NCBI GenBank assembly: GCA_003278805.1
Contig: QCDC01000015.1
Location: 1-33,078 of the forward strand
Direction: 5' to 3'
DNA: 33,078 nt
DNA from: Pelagibacteraceae bacterium AG-349-L17
Lineage (GTDB): Bacteria > Pseudomonadota > Alphaproteobacteria > Pelagibacterales > Pelagibacteraceae
Part shown: positions 25,527 through 33,078 of the stretch, piece by piece
Layout: each line of letters opens with the position of its first letter
Position numbering within the stretch: the first letter of the stretch is position 1
The notes under the pieces: model-generated
What the model was told of the DNA's origin: nothing
The model's input: only the letters and a program-made list of their open reading frames with translations
Database searches by the model: none
Position numbers and translations under genes: made by a program

Positions 25527-26966
25527 ATGTCTAATTATAAAACTGTTTTTTTTACACTAGGAATTTTGCAAATAATTTTAGGGATCTCAATGTTCATCCC
25601 TATAATTGCTCAATTTATTTATTCAGAAATAGATTCATCATTTTTTGGTGCATCTATTGTTACTATAATTTTTGGATCATTATTTTTTCTTTCAAATCTA
25701 GACCACGACAAAAAATTAAATTTGCAACAAGCATTTTTATTAACTGCCTTGTCATGGTTAAGTATTGCTATTTTTGGATCTTTACCATTTATATTTTCGA
25801 CTATGGAGCTTTCAATTACTGATGCTTTTTTTGAAAGTATGTCTGGAATTACAACAACTGGATCGACAATTATTTCTGACTTAGAGAATACACCAAAAGG
25901 TATTCTATTATGGAGAGCAATACTTCAATGGTTGGGGGGTATTGGTATAATTGTTATGGCAATTACCCTGATGCCTATAATGAATGTTGGTGGTATGCAA
26001 TTATTTAAAATTTCTAGCAACGACTCATCTGAAAAAATTCTTCCTAAATCAAAAGAAATAGCTTTAAGACTTATTTATATTTATTCAGTACTAACTGCTC
26101 TTTGTGCATTATCATATTGGGTATTTGGAATGGGAAAATTTGATAGTTTAACTCATTCTATGACAACCATAGCTACAGGTGGATTTTCTAATTATAATCA
26201 ATCTATCGGATATTTTGACAGTGTTCTTATAGAAATATCATCGATGATTTTTATAATTTTAGGAAGTATTCCATTTATTGCATATATTAAATTTATTAGT
26301 GGTAATAAAAAAATATTTTTAAACGATATTCAAATCAGAACATTTATTAAAATAATAATTATAAGCATTATTATATTATCAATTTATTTATTATTTAATA
26401 ATAACGGAGACTTTAGTTTAAGATCTATTTTTTTTAATACAATTTCAATATTGACTGGAACAGGTTATGTAAATGCTGAATTCGACGGTTGGGGAAGTTT
26501 TCCTATAACAATATTTCTTGCATTAATGTTTATTGGGGGCTGTGCTGGATCAACTACTTGTGGTGTTAAAATTTTTAGAATTCAAATTCTATATTTATTT
26601 ATATTAAATCAATTAAAAAAAATTATATATCCCAAGGGAATATTTGTAATTAAATACGATCAAGGATCTGTTGATGATAAATTTATTGCATCAATAATTT
26701 CATTTATTTATTTTTACTTTGTTATTTTTTTTATTTTAGCTGCATTATTATCATTAACTGGTCTTGATTTTATAACTGCTATCTCTGGGGCGGCAACATC
26801 AATATCAAATGTTGGTCCAGGTTTAGGTCCTATAATTGGGCCTAATGGAGATTTTTCAGCTTTGCCCGATATTTCTAAATGGATCTTAACTATAGGTATG
26901 ATTTTAGGTAGACTTGAGTTGTTTGCAATATTAGTATTGTTCTTACCATCTTTTTGGAGAAATTAA
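25527..26966 (+). CDS. trkH: Trk-type potassium uptake protein TrkH
   Basis: 479 residues of the Trk/Ktr/HKT family with four M1-P-M2 repeats. The four selectivity-filter loops are readable in order: GITTTGST (about 105-112), TIATGGFSN, ILTGTGYVN, and SISNVGPGLG. FMFIGGCAGSTTCGVKIFR carries the intramembrane loop between repeats 3 and 4 that gates the channel. It would import K+ together with a cytosolic TrkA regulator, whose gene is not in the window. The AmpG-like gene starts two bases after the stop. Confidence 0.95.
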   Translation: MSNYKTVFFTLGILQIILGISMFIPIIAQFIYSEIDSSFFGASIVTIIFGSLFFLSNLDHDKKLNLQQAFLLTALSWLSIAIFGSLPFIFSTMELSITDAFFESMSGITTTGSTIISDLENTPKGILLWRAILQWLGGIGIIVMAITLMPIMNVGGMQLFKISSNDSSEKILPKSKEIALRLIYIYSVLTALCALSYWVFGMGKFDSLTHSMTTIATGGFSNYNQSIGYFDSVLIEISSMIFIILGSIPFIAYIKFISGNKKIFLNDIQIRTFIKIIIISIIILSIYLLFNNNGDFSLRSIFFNTISILTGTGYVNAEFDGWGSFPITIFLALMFIGGCAGSTTCGVKIFRIQILYLFILNQLKKIIYPKGIFVIKYDQGSVDDKFIASIISFIYFYFVIFFILAALLSLTGLDFITAISGAATSISNVGPGLGPIIGPNGDFSALPDISKWILTIGMILGRLELFAILVLFLPSFWRN

Positions 26967-26968
26967 TT

Positions 26969-28345
26969 ATGTCTGAAACAAAGAATCAAACATGGCTTGA
27001 ATCTCTTGCAGTTTATAAAGATATTCGAATGGTAAGAATTCTTTTATTGGGTGCAATAAGTGGTTTCCCTTGGGTATTAATTGCAAGCAGTTTGAGTCTT
27101 TGGCTTAAAGAAGAAGGTCTTAGTAGGTCAACAATTGGATGGGCAGGTTTAATTTTTGGAGTATACGCTTTCAATTATTTGTGGGCTCCCATTATAGATA
27201 GAATTCAAATTCCAATACTAACAAAAAAATTAGGTCATAGAAGAGGCTGGATAGTTTTGATGCAATTAATTATTTTGTTAAGTCTTGTTGTTTGGAGTGT
27301 GATTAACCCAACTGAAAATTTGGCTTTATTAATTACTGTAGGTTTAATTATTGCTATCGCGTCAGCAACCCAAGATATAACTGTAGATGCATTAAGAATT
27401 GAACAGATAAATGAAAATGAAGGAAAATCAATGGCTGCTGGTGCAGCTATGGCTGTTGTAGGTTGGTGGACAGGTTATAAATTAGGTGGAGTTGTTGCTT
27501 TGTTTACGGCAGAATTTTTTGAAAATCTGGGTGTTGCCGACTATTGGCAAGCTACTTTTTTAATTTTAGGTGTTTTAATAATTTTAATGAATATTGGATT
27601 AATGTTTGTTCATGAACCTATAGAAACAAATAGACAAGCAAAACAAAAAGAAACAGACAAATTGATTGAAGGAAAACTTGGATCAAGCAATATAATTACA
27701 AACTTTATTGCGTATATTACAGGAACAATAGGCGGACCTATTATAAGTTTTTTTAAAAAAAATGGTTTTGCCATTGCAGCTGGAATATTAGGATTTGTTT
27801 TCTTGTTTAAGATAGGTGAGGCATTTATGGGAAGAATGTCCATTGTTTTTTATAAAGAAATTGGTTTCTCCAAAGGTCAAATTGCAATTTATTCAAAAGG
27901 ACTAGGTTGGATAACAACGGTTGTATTTACTTTGTTGGGTGGAATAATGGCCATGAGAGCCGGAACAATTAAAACTATGTTCTTTGCTGGTGGGTTAATG
28001 GCTATAACAAATCTTTTATTTGCAGTTTTAGCATGGACTGGAAAATCAGAAATTTTATTTGCAGTTGCAGTTATAGCTGATGATATCACAGCAGCTTTTG
28101 CAACTGTAGCATTTGTTGCATTTATATCATTACTAGTTGATAGAACTTATACAGCTACACAATATGCATTACTTGCTTCAATTGGTACTGCTGGTCGTAC
28201 TACACTGGCTTCATCATCAGGAGCTTTGGTTGATTGGTTAAATGGAGATTGGGGAACATTTTTTGTATTAACAACTATAATGGTAATACCATCGTTAATT
28301 TGTTTATGGTTAATAAAAAACAATATTAAAATTGGTGCAAAATAA
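26969..28345 (+). CDS. AmpG-like MFS permease (anhydro-muropeptide uptake)
   Basis: 458 residues with 12 or more membrane segments. The AmpG pattern is visible: FPWVLIASSLSLWLKEEGLSR at the first helix, GWAGLIFGVYAFNYLWAPIIDR, LGHRRGWIVLMQLIILL, and ASATQDITVDALRIE, which matches the helix 5 motif of AmpG. AmpG imports GlcNAc-anhydroMurNAc peptides from the periplasm. Other members of this MFS branch carry other substrates, so the name is probable, not certain. The start is the ATG at 26969; a TTG at 26954 would overlap trkH. The NlpC/P60 gene begins inside its 3' end, supporting a murein role. Confidence 0.78.
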   Translation: MSETKNQTWLESLAVYKDIRMVRILLLGAISGFPWVLIASSLSLWLKEEGLSRSTIGWAGLIFGVYAFNYLWAPIIDRIQIPILTKKLGHRRGWIVLMQLIILLSLVVWSVINPTENLALLITVGLIIAIASATQDITVDALRIEQINENEGKSMAAGAAMAVVGWWTGYKLGGVVALFTAEFFENLGVADYWQATFLILGVLIILMNIGLMFVHEPIETNRQAKQKETDKLIEGKLGSSNIITNFIAYITGTIGGPIISFFKKNGFAIAAGILGFVFLFKIGEAFMGRMSIVFYKEIGFSKGQIAIYSKGLGWITTVVFTLLGGIMAMRAGTIKTMFFAGGLMAITNLLFAVLAWTGKSEILFAVAVIADDITAAFATVAFVAFISLLVDRTYTATQYALLASIGTAGRTTLASSSGALVDWLNGDWGTFFVLTTIMVIPSLICLWLIKNNIKIGAK

Positions 28346-29081
28346 TTTTTATTTCACAGGTAATTTTTCGAACATTTATAAAAAACCTTCTATAAAATCT
28401 GAAGTAACTTCACAAATCATACATGGTGAAAAGTTTAAAATTTTAACAAAAAATAAAAATTGGATAAAAATTAAAACTTTGTTTGATAACTATAAGGGGT
28501 TTATAAAAAATTCAAAATATGTAAAAAAATTTAGTCCTAACTATAAAGTCAGTTCATTAAAAGCAAGAATTTTTAAAAAACCTGGAATTGGAACTAATAG
28601 TTGGCTCCCACTTGCATCCAAATTGTCTGTATTTGAGCAAAATAATAATTATGTAAAAATTGAAAAAAATAAATGGATCAAAAAAGCAGATATTAAAAAA
28701 ATAAACCATAAAGAAAACAATTTTACAAAAATATTTAAAAAATTTTTAAATGTAAAATATGTTTGGGGTGGAAAAACATTTCAAGGTATTGATTGCTCAG
28801 CCTTAATACAAATATTTTTTTATTATAATAATTCGTTTTATCCAAGAGATACAAAAGATCAGATCAAATATACAAAAAAGAATTCAAAAAAAGAACAATT
28901 TAAAAAAGGAGACATTATTTTTTGGAAAGGTCATGTTGCTATATGTTTAAACTCTAAACAATTAATTCATGCCTATGGTCCAGAAAAGAAAGTAATCATT
29001 ATGCCAATTATGGAAACAATTAATAGAATTCAAAAAACTGCCAAGCTAAAGGTAAAAAAAGTATCTAGAATAAAATACTAA
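28335..29081 (+). CDS. SH3 + NlpC/P60 cell-wall peptidase
   Basis: 248 residues from the GTG at 28335, which lies within the last codons of the AmpG-like gene; a TTG at 28332 is equally possible and there is no ATG nearby. Two bacterial SH3-like segments (about 1-115) precede an NlpC/P60 domain. Its triad is Cys154 in GIDCSALIQ, His200 in WKGHVAIC and His212 in LIHAYG. KYVWGGKT precedes the Cys as usual. Relatives cut D-Glu-mDAP (or L-Ala-D-Glu) bonds in cell-wall peptides. No signal peptide is visible, so it would act in the cytoplasm on imported muropeptides. Convergent with tyrA, 4-bp overlap. Confidence 0.87.
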   Translation: MQNNFYFTGNFSNIYKKPSIKSEVTSQIIHGEKFKILTKNKNWIKIKTLFDNYKGFIKNSKYVKKFSPNYKVSSLKARIFKKPGIGTNSWLPLASKLSVFEQNNNYVKIEKNKWIKKADIKKINHKENNFTKIFKKFLNVKYVWGGKTFQGIDCSALIQIFFYYNNSFYPRDTKDQIKYTKKNSKKEQFKKGDIIFWKGHVAICLNSKQLIHAYGPEKKVIIMPIMETINRIQKTAKLKVKKVSRIKY

Positions 29082-29974
29082 TTTCTTCCAAAGTCAGGCT
29101 TATCAATATCTTGTTTCAATTTAATGATTTTTGACCTTACTTTTTTAGTCTGAATAAGTTTCTTTACGATAGACTTATTATTTTTTGAATTAATATCTTT
29201 TTTAAATTGATTTAAATTTTTAATAAATAAATCAATCGCTTTTGAAATATTATTTTTATTATTAAAAAAAATATCTCTCCACATGATTTCATTTGATGCT
29301 GCAATCCTAGAAAAATCTCTTAATCCACCAGCGCTATATTTAATTAGCTCATAATTTTGTTTTTTCTCAAAATCTTGCGCAGATTTAACCAGATTATAGG
29401 CAATTAAGTGTGGTAAATGACTAGTAATAGAAAATATTTTGTCATGTTTTTCAGCACTCATAACAACTACTTTTGCTCCAATTTTTTTCCAAAACTTGGT
29501 TAGAATATTTATGTTACTTTTTTTAATATTTTTTTCTTTAATTATTATGCACCATCTATCAGTAAACATATTTTCTTTACCATGCTCCGGTCCACTGACC
29601 TCTGATCCAGCTATCGGGTGACTTTGAATCCATTGAATACCTTTCTTTAAAAATTTATTTATAATCTTAGAAGTTTCAATTTTTGAAGAACCAATATCTG
29701 TAATCAATGTTTTTGATGGTAGAAAATTATTAATTTTTAAAATAATATTTTTATATTCACTCATTGGTGTACAAAAGATGATCAGATCTGAATTACTTAC
29801 ACCTTTTTTTAATGATTTAACAAATGTTCCAGGTAATTTTAATCTTTTTATCTTAGCAAGATTTGATTTTGATTTTTCATAAATAAATATTTTTTTTGCT
29901 ATTTTTTTTTTGCTAATACGCCTTAATAAAGATGAACCTAATAATCCACAGCCAATAATTAAAATATTTTTCAT
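29078..29974 (-). CDS. tyrA: Prephenate/arogenate dehydrogenase
   Basis: 298 residues: a Rossmann NAD(P) fold with GCGLLGSS at 9-15, IFCTPMSEY, and TDIGSSK, then the substrate-site SHPIAGSEVSGPEHG at 118-132 with the conserved His119, and a helical dimerisation domain (SHLPHLIAYNLV, SAGGLRDFSRIAASN). It makes the tyrosine precursor 4-hydroxyphenylpyruvate (or tyrosine from arogenate). No chorismate mutase or ACT domain is fused. Its ATG overlaps the hisC stop as ATGA, so the aminotransferase and dehydrogenase are coupled. Confidence 0.93.
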   Translation of the reverse strand: MKNILIIGCGLLGSSLLRRISKKKIAKKIFIYEKSKSNLAKIKRLKLPGTFVKSLKKGVSNSDLIIFCTPMSEYKNIILKINNFLPSKTLITDIGSSKIETSKIINKFLKKGIQWIQSHPIAGSEVSGPEHGKENMFTDRWCIIIKEKNIKKSNINILTKFWKKIGAKVVVMSAEKHDKIFSITSHLPHLIAYNLVKSAQDFEKKQNYELIKYSAGGLRDFSRIAASNEIMWRDIFFNNKNNISKAIDLFIKNLNQFKKDINSKNNKSIVKKLIQTKKVRSKIIKLKQDIDKPDFGRN

Positions 29975-31056
29975 TTTTTCAATACTTGCTTCATAACACT
30001 CATAAATTTTAAGTTTTCTTTTTTAGATCCAATAGTTAACCTTAATTTATTCTTTATATGATAACCATCTTCTGTTGATCTTAAAATAATTCCCTTATTT
30101 TTAAGTTTTTCATACAGAAATTTTGCTGAGTATCTGCATTTTTCAAAATTAAGTAACAAAAAATTTGCTGAAACTGAATTTGAAAAAATATTATATGTCT
30201 CAAGAAATTTCTTAATTTTTTCAGAATATAATAAATTATGTCTAATCGATTTATTTATGAAAGCTTTATCCTTCAGTGACTCGGTGGCAGCTAATTGAGC
30301 AATACCATTTACATTAAATGGTGGTTTTATAACATTTAGCGCGTCAACTATTTTTTTTGATCCGTATCCCCAACCTACTCTCAGAGAAGCTAATCCAAAC
30401 ATTTTAGAAAAAGTTCTAAGGATGAAAACATTGTCTTTATTTTTAAACAAATCTAACCCAGATGAATAATCTTTGTTTTTCATATATTCTGCATAGGCAT
30501 CATCAATAACTAGTAAAATTTTTTTATCTAATCTTTTTCTTAATTCTAAAACTTCTTTTTTCGTTAAGTAAGTTCCTGTAGGATTGTTTGGGTTAGCTAT
30601 AAACACAATTTTAGTTTTTTTTGTTATTTTTTTTAAAATTTCATTTACTGAAACTTTAAAATTAATTTCTTTTGCAAATACAACTTTTGCACCTACAATT
30701 TTTGAGTAAATTCTGTACATTAAAAAACTGTACTCTGGTACCACAACCTCATCTTTTGGGTTTAAAAATAACTGACAGAGCATTTGAATAACTTCATCTG
30801 AACCAGATCCACAAATAATTTTCTCAGAATTACATTTATAAGCTTTAGATATTGCTTTTCTTAAATTTTGAGATTTTCCATCTGGATATTTATCTAAATT
30901 CAGTTTTTTATTTGATATTATTTTCTTTGCTTTAGGGCTCATACCTAAAGCAGACTCATTTGCAGAGAGCTTAATTACGTTCTTAAGTTTCTTAACTTTT
31001 GATTTACCAGGCTTATAAGCCTCAATTTTAAATTTTTTGAAATTTGGAGTTATCAT
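29971..31056 (-). CDS. hisC: Histidinol-phosphate/aromatic aminotransferase
   Basis: 361 residues of fold-type I PLP aminotransferases. LSANESALGMSPKA at about 30-43, YPDGKSQNLRKAI, CGSGSDEVIQML, ANPNNPTGTYL at 154-164, DDAYAEY at 185-191, and the Schiff-base Lys218 in RTFSKMFGLASLRVGWG are all present. HisC of this branch often also transaminates aromatic keto acids, and coupling to tyrA suggests use in tyrosine/phenylalanine synthesis too. Dual use is inference. It is divergent from metX; the 191-bp gap holds the SAM-II element. Confidence 0.92.
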   Translation of the reverse strand: MITPNFKKFKIEAYKPGKSKVKKLKNVIKLSANESALGMSPKAKKIISNKKLNLDKYPDGKSQNLRKAISKAYKCNSEKIICGSGSDEVIQMLCQLFLNPKDEVVVPEYSFLMYRIYSKIVGAKVVFAKEINFKVSVNEILKKITKKTKIVFIANPNNPTGTYLTKKEVLELRKRLDKKILLVIDDAYAEYMKNKDYSSGLDLFKNKDNVFILRTFSKMFGLASLRVGWGYGSKKIVDALNVIKPPFNVNGIAQLAATESLKDKAFINKSIRHNLLYSEKIKKFLETYNIFSNSVSANFLLLNFEKCRYSAKFLYEKLKNKGIILRSTEDGYHIKNKLRLTIGSKKENLKFMSVMKQVLKK

Positions 31057-31083
31057 TTTTTTTAATTTATGTGCTCTTTATAG

Positions 31084-31103
31084 ATAAAATTACAAAATTT
31101 TAT
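31084..31103. repeat. Inverted repeat upstream of hisC
   Basis: A perfect 8-bp inverted repeat (ATAAAATT, ACAA loop, AATTTTAT) lies 28 bp before the hisC start. It could be an operator or a leader hairpin. All pairs are A-T, so chance is a fair explanation. Confidence 0.25.
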
Positions 31104-31129
31104 AGAGAATAAGAGGATTTTTTAAAAAA

Positions 31130-31158
31130 TTGACATAATAAATAAGTTCTAGTAAAAA
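31130..31158 (+). promoter_or_regulatory. Candidate promoter of metX
   Basis: A perfect -35 box TTGACA (31130-31135) is followed at 17 bp by TAAAAA (31153-31158), a poor -10. The predicted start (about 31165) coincides with the first base of the riboswitch P1 stem, which supports the call. Confidence 0.5.
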
Positions 31159-31162
31159 AATT

Positions 31163-31213
31163 ATGCGCTGATTTAACTGAATTGCGAGCGCTTAAAAAAA
31201 ACCGCTAAAATAG
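31163..31213 (+). ncRNA. SAM-II riboswitch aptamer upstream of metX
   Basis: P1 pairs GCGCT (31165-31169) with AGCGC (31187-31191). The loop holds the conserved GATTTAAC and ATTGC. After an A-rich linker comes CCGCTAAAA (31202-31210), which can pair back to the loop through GCG-CGC to give the H-type pseudoknot. Order and spacing match the Sargasso Sea metX SAM-II aptamer known from its crystal structure (from memory: a GCGCUGAUUUAAC core, AUUGC, AGCGC, then GCUAAAA). SAM-II senses S-adenosylmethionine and represses methionine synthesis genes in alphaproteobacteria. No covariance search was run. Confidence 0.92.
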
Positions 31214-31250
31214 TTTTTTTTCTCCCAATTCAAAGCAGTCAAAAACTATG
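31194..31250 (+). promoter_or_regulatory. Probable expression platform of the metX riboswitch
   Basis: Two perfect 9-bp pairings compete for the same T-run: AAAAAAAAC (31194-31202) with GTTTTTTTT (31213-31221), and ATAGTTTTT (31210-31218) with AAAAACTAT (31241-31249), the latter covering the first two bases of the start codon. A third, TGAATTG in the aptamer loop (31178-31184) with CAATTCA (31226-31232), could undo the pseudoknot. No Shine-Dalgarno precedes the ATG. Pairings are seen directly; the switching role is inference. Confidence 0.5.
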
Positions 31251-32363
31251 AATACTGAGAAAAACTTAAAAACTTTAATTGTAAAGAAACCACTAAAATT
31301 AGACTGTGGAAAGACCATAAAAGATTTTCCGATAGCCTATGAAACATACGGTTCACTTAATTCAAAAAAAGATAATGCAATATTAGTTTTTCATGCTCTA
31401 ACAGGAGATCAATTTGTAACCGGAATAAACCCTGTAACTAACAAAGAGGGTTGGTGGAGTTATGCAGTAGGTCCTGATAAAGCTATCGATACGAATAAAT
31501 ATTTTGTTATTTGCTCTAACGTAATTGGTGGATGTATGGGATCATACGGACCAAGTCATAAAGATCCTGATCAAAAAATTTTTGGAACAAATTTTCCCGT
31601 TATTACAATTAATGATATGGTGAATGCTCAATATAATTTACTTGATCATTTTGGTATTGATAAACTGTTTTCTATAACTGGTGGTTCAATGGGAGGTATG
31701 CAAGTCCTTCAGTTTATTAGCAACTTTCCTGATAAATCCAAAACAGTAATACCAATAGCAACCACATCTAGTCATTCAGCTCAAAATATTGCTTTTAACG
31801 AACTAGGTAGACAAGCTATTACAGCTGATAGTAACTGGAAAGATGGGAATTATACATCAAACGATACTAATCCTGGAAAAGGATTGGCAGTAGCTAGAAT
31901 GGCAGCTCATATTACTTATTTATCTAAAAAAGGTTTGCAGGAAAAATTTGGAAGAAAGTTACAAGAAAGAGAAGATCTTAAATTTGGATTTGACGCTGAT
32001 TTTCAAATAGAAAGTTATTTAAGATATCAGGGCTCAGTTTTCGTAGATAGATTTGATGCAAATAGTTATCTTTATATCACTAGAGCTATGGATTATTTTG
32101 ATTTAGCTAAGCAATTCAATGGTAATCTTTCAGAAGCATTTATAAATACAAATGCGAAATTTTTTATAATTTCTTTTACTTCAGATTGGCTTTATCCAAC
32201 CCAAGAAAACAAAGATATTGTGATTGCTTTAAACTCAATAGGAGCTGATGTTGGATTTGTAGAAATTGAATCAGATAAAGGTCACGACTCCTTTTTACTA
32301 GAGGTTCCTGATTTCTTAAGCGCACTTAAAAACTTTTTAGATAAATCTTACGAAGAAAATTAA
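31248..32363 (+). CDS. metX: Homoserine O-acetyltransferase (or O-succinyltransferase), MetX family
   Basis: 371 residues of alpha/beta-hydrolase fold. LVFHALTGDQFVTG at about 47-59, GPDKAIDTNKYFVICSNVIGG, and the nucleophile elbow GGSMGG with Ser147 are present. The triad is completed by Asp313 (FTSDWLYP) and His346 (KGHDSFLL). It activates homoserine for methionine synthesis. Members called MetX may use succinyl-CoA, and sequence inspection alone does not settle the donor. It is controlled by the SAM-II element just upstream and followed two bases later by metW, as in many alphaproteobacteria. Confidence 0.95.
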   Translation: MNTEKNLKTLIVKKPLKLDCGKTIKDFPIAYETYGSLNSKKDNAILVFHALTGDQFVTGINPVTNKEGWWSYAVGPDKAIDTNKYFVICSNVIGGCMGSYGPSHKDPDQKIFGTNFPVITINDMVNAQYNLLDHFGIDKLFSITGGSMGGMQVLQFISNFPDKSKTVIPIATTSSHSAQNIAFNELGRQAITADSNWKDGNYTSNDTNPGKGLAVARMAAHITYLSKKGLQEKFGRKLQEREDLKFGFDADFQIESYLRYQGSVFVDRFDANSYLYITRAMDYFDLAKQFNGNLSEAFINTNAKFFIISFTSDWLYPTQENKDIVIALNSIGADVGFVEIESDKGHDSFLLEVPDFLSALKNFLDKSYEEN

Positions 32364-32365
32364 TT

Positions 32366-32689
32366 ATGAAAAATGAATTTCAGGTAATAGCAGATTTAAT
32401 TGAAAAAGATAAGAAAGTCTTAGATGTAGGTTGTGCTGATGGAACTTTAATGAAATTTTTAAAGGATAATAAAAACATAAATATAAGAGGATTAGAGATT
32501 TCAAAAGAAAAAGTTCAAGAATGTATTGCAAAAGGTTTAACTGTCATTGAAGGAAATGCTGAGAAAGATTTAAAGCAATTTCCAGACAAATCATTTGATT
32601 ATGTTGTTTTAAGTCAAACCTTACAAGCTTTTCTTAATCCTGAATTAGTTTTAGATGAACTTTTAAGAGTTGGAAAAAAAGCAATAGTT
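32366..32689 (+). CDS. metW: Methionine biosynthesis protein MetW, 3' part lost at a sequence junction
   Basis: Residues 1-108 are a normal MetW start: a class I methyltransferase-like fold with [15 protein letters not shown] at about 18-32, [10 protein letters not shown], and [32 protein letters not shown]. MetW usually goes on with SFPNFG and about 85 more residues. Here the frame continues with nine unrelated residues and stops at 32717-32719, because the sequence switches to inverted atpA. MetW assists MetX in some proteobacteria; its molecular role is uncertain. It is listed as a truncated gene, not a natural short protein. Confidence 0.9.
32683..32689. other. Chimeric junction with 7-bp microhomology
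   Basis: AATAGTT is shared by both sides: it codes for Ile-Val of MetW on the plus strand and for the end of LETEL(F) of AtpA on the minus strand. Left of it family likeness is to MetW, right of it to AtpA. Inverted joins at short homologies are typical of multiple-displacement amplification or assembly chimeras. Confidence 0.8.
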
Positions 32690-33078
32690 CTGTTTCAAGG
32701 AAAATTTGTCCGTCTGTAATTGATATAACGTTAGTTGGAATGAACGCGGATACGTCTCCACCTTGTGTTTCAATAATTGGCAGTGCAGTAAGTGATCCCC
32801 CACCATGTTCGTCACTTAATTTAGCTGCTCTTTCAAGTAATCTACTATGAAGATAAAATACATCTCCAGGATAAGCCTCACGTCCTGGGGGTCTTCTTAA
32901 TAGCAATGACATTTGTCTATAAGCAACTGCTTGTTTAGACAAATCATCATAAATTATTAACGCATGCATTCCATTATCTCTAAAATACTCACCCATAGCA
33001 CAACCTGTGTATGGTGCTAAAAATTGTAAAGGGGCAGAATCAGATGCAGTAGCAGCAACGATTGTTGTGTACTCCATA
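32683..33078 (-). CDS. atpA: ATP synthase F1 subunit alpha, internal fragment
   Basis: About 130 residues without a natural start or end, running off the right edge. They match the middle of F1 alpha (about residues 235-360 in E. coli numbering): [19 protein letters not shown], the Walker B region [43 protein letters not shown], and [16 protein letters not shown]. The Walker A loop and the Arg finger fall outside. Codon changes stay in frame, so the piece comes from a functional gene. The ATG at 33075-33077 is an internal Met. The family likeness ends exactly where MetW likeness begins. Confidence 0.92.

Noticed and set aside
32366..32719. MetW as a natural 117-residue short protein
   Set aside because: The last nine residues are read from inverted atpA sequence; the frame stops there only because of the join.
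32634..33077. A 147-codon minus-strand reading frame starting with ATG
   Set aside because: It is not a whole gene. The first ~130 residues are the middle of AtpA and the last ones are antisense to metW beyond the junction; the ATG is an internal Met of AtpA.

Overview
The window looks like one contig from a streamlined, very AT-rich marine alphaproteobacterium, most likely Pelagibacterales (SAR11). The support is low GC throughout, gaps of usually 0-50 bp, overlapping stops and starts, and lineage markers: a RegA-type regulator, ChvI/ChvG beside ahcY, a class I lysyl-tRNA synthetase, a hisC-tyrA pair divergent from metX-metW, and a SAM-II riboswitch before metX like the Sargasso Sea metX aptamers. 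This placement is inference; no marker tree was made. No tRNA, rRNA, CRISPR, IS element or prophage gene was seen, and no stretch over 300 bp lacks a gene.

Layout. 1-1.8 kb: a DUF1330 gene cut by the left edge, a DNA glycosylase and an EamA transporter. 1.8-7.2 kb: one plus-strand run, msrA, sseA and a two-gene RND exporter whose adaptor lacks the usual alpha-hairpin. 7.2-9 kb: a transglycosylase-like lipoprotein, a VanZ-like protein and gpmA. 8.9-12.3 kb: murU, amgK, tsaE and ahcY. 12.3-17.4 kb: chvG, chvI and polA. 17.5-18.6 kb: bioY and regA. 18.8-21.9 kb: a compact polyamine operon (PLP decarboxylase, deoxyhypusine-synthase-like enzyme, agmatinase-family ureohydrolase). 21.9-25.4 kb: yhhQ, rpmB, pyrD and lysS. 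25.5-29.1 kb: trkH, an AmpG-like permease and an NlpC/P60 hydrolase. 29.1-31.1 kb: tyrA and hisC. 31.1-32.7 kb: SAM-II riboswitch, metX and the first 108 codons of metW.

The right end is not natural sequence order. At about 32683-32689 metW stops matching its family and joins an inverted internal piece of atpA that runs off the window, with 7 bp of microhomology at the join. This looks like an amplification or assembly chimera.

Themes. (1) Peptidoglycan turnover and recycling: transglycosylase-like lipoprotein, AmpG-like permease, NlpC/P60 hydrolase, AmgK and MurU. (2) SAM cycle: ahcY removes S-adenosylhomocysteine, and metX/metW make methionine under SAM control. (3) Polyamines: a bacterial deoxyhypusine-synthase homologue between a decarboxylase and a ureohydrolase. 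(4) Compaction: five of six natural convergent gene pairs overlap at their 3' ends, four tandem pairs use TAATG, and three candidate promoters lie so close to the start codon that leaderless or near-leaderless mRNAs are predicted.

The most promising leads are the polyamine operon, the competing-helix leader of metX, the hairpin-less RND adaptor and the short-leader promoters. None is proven from sequence alone.
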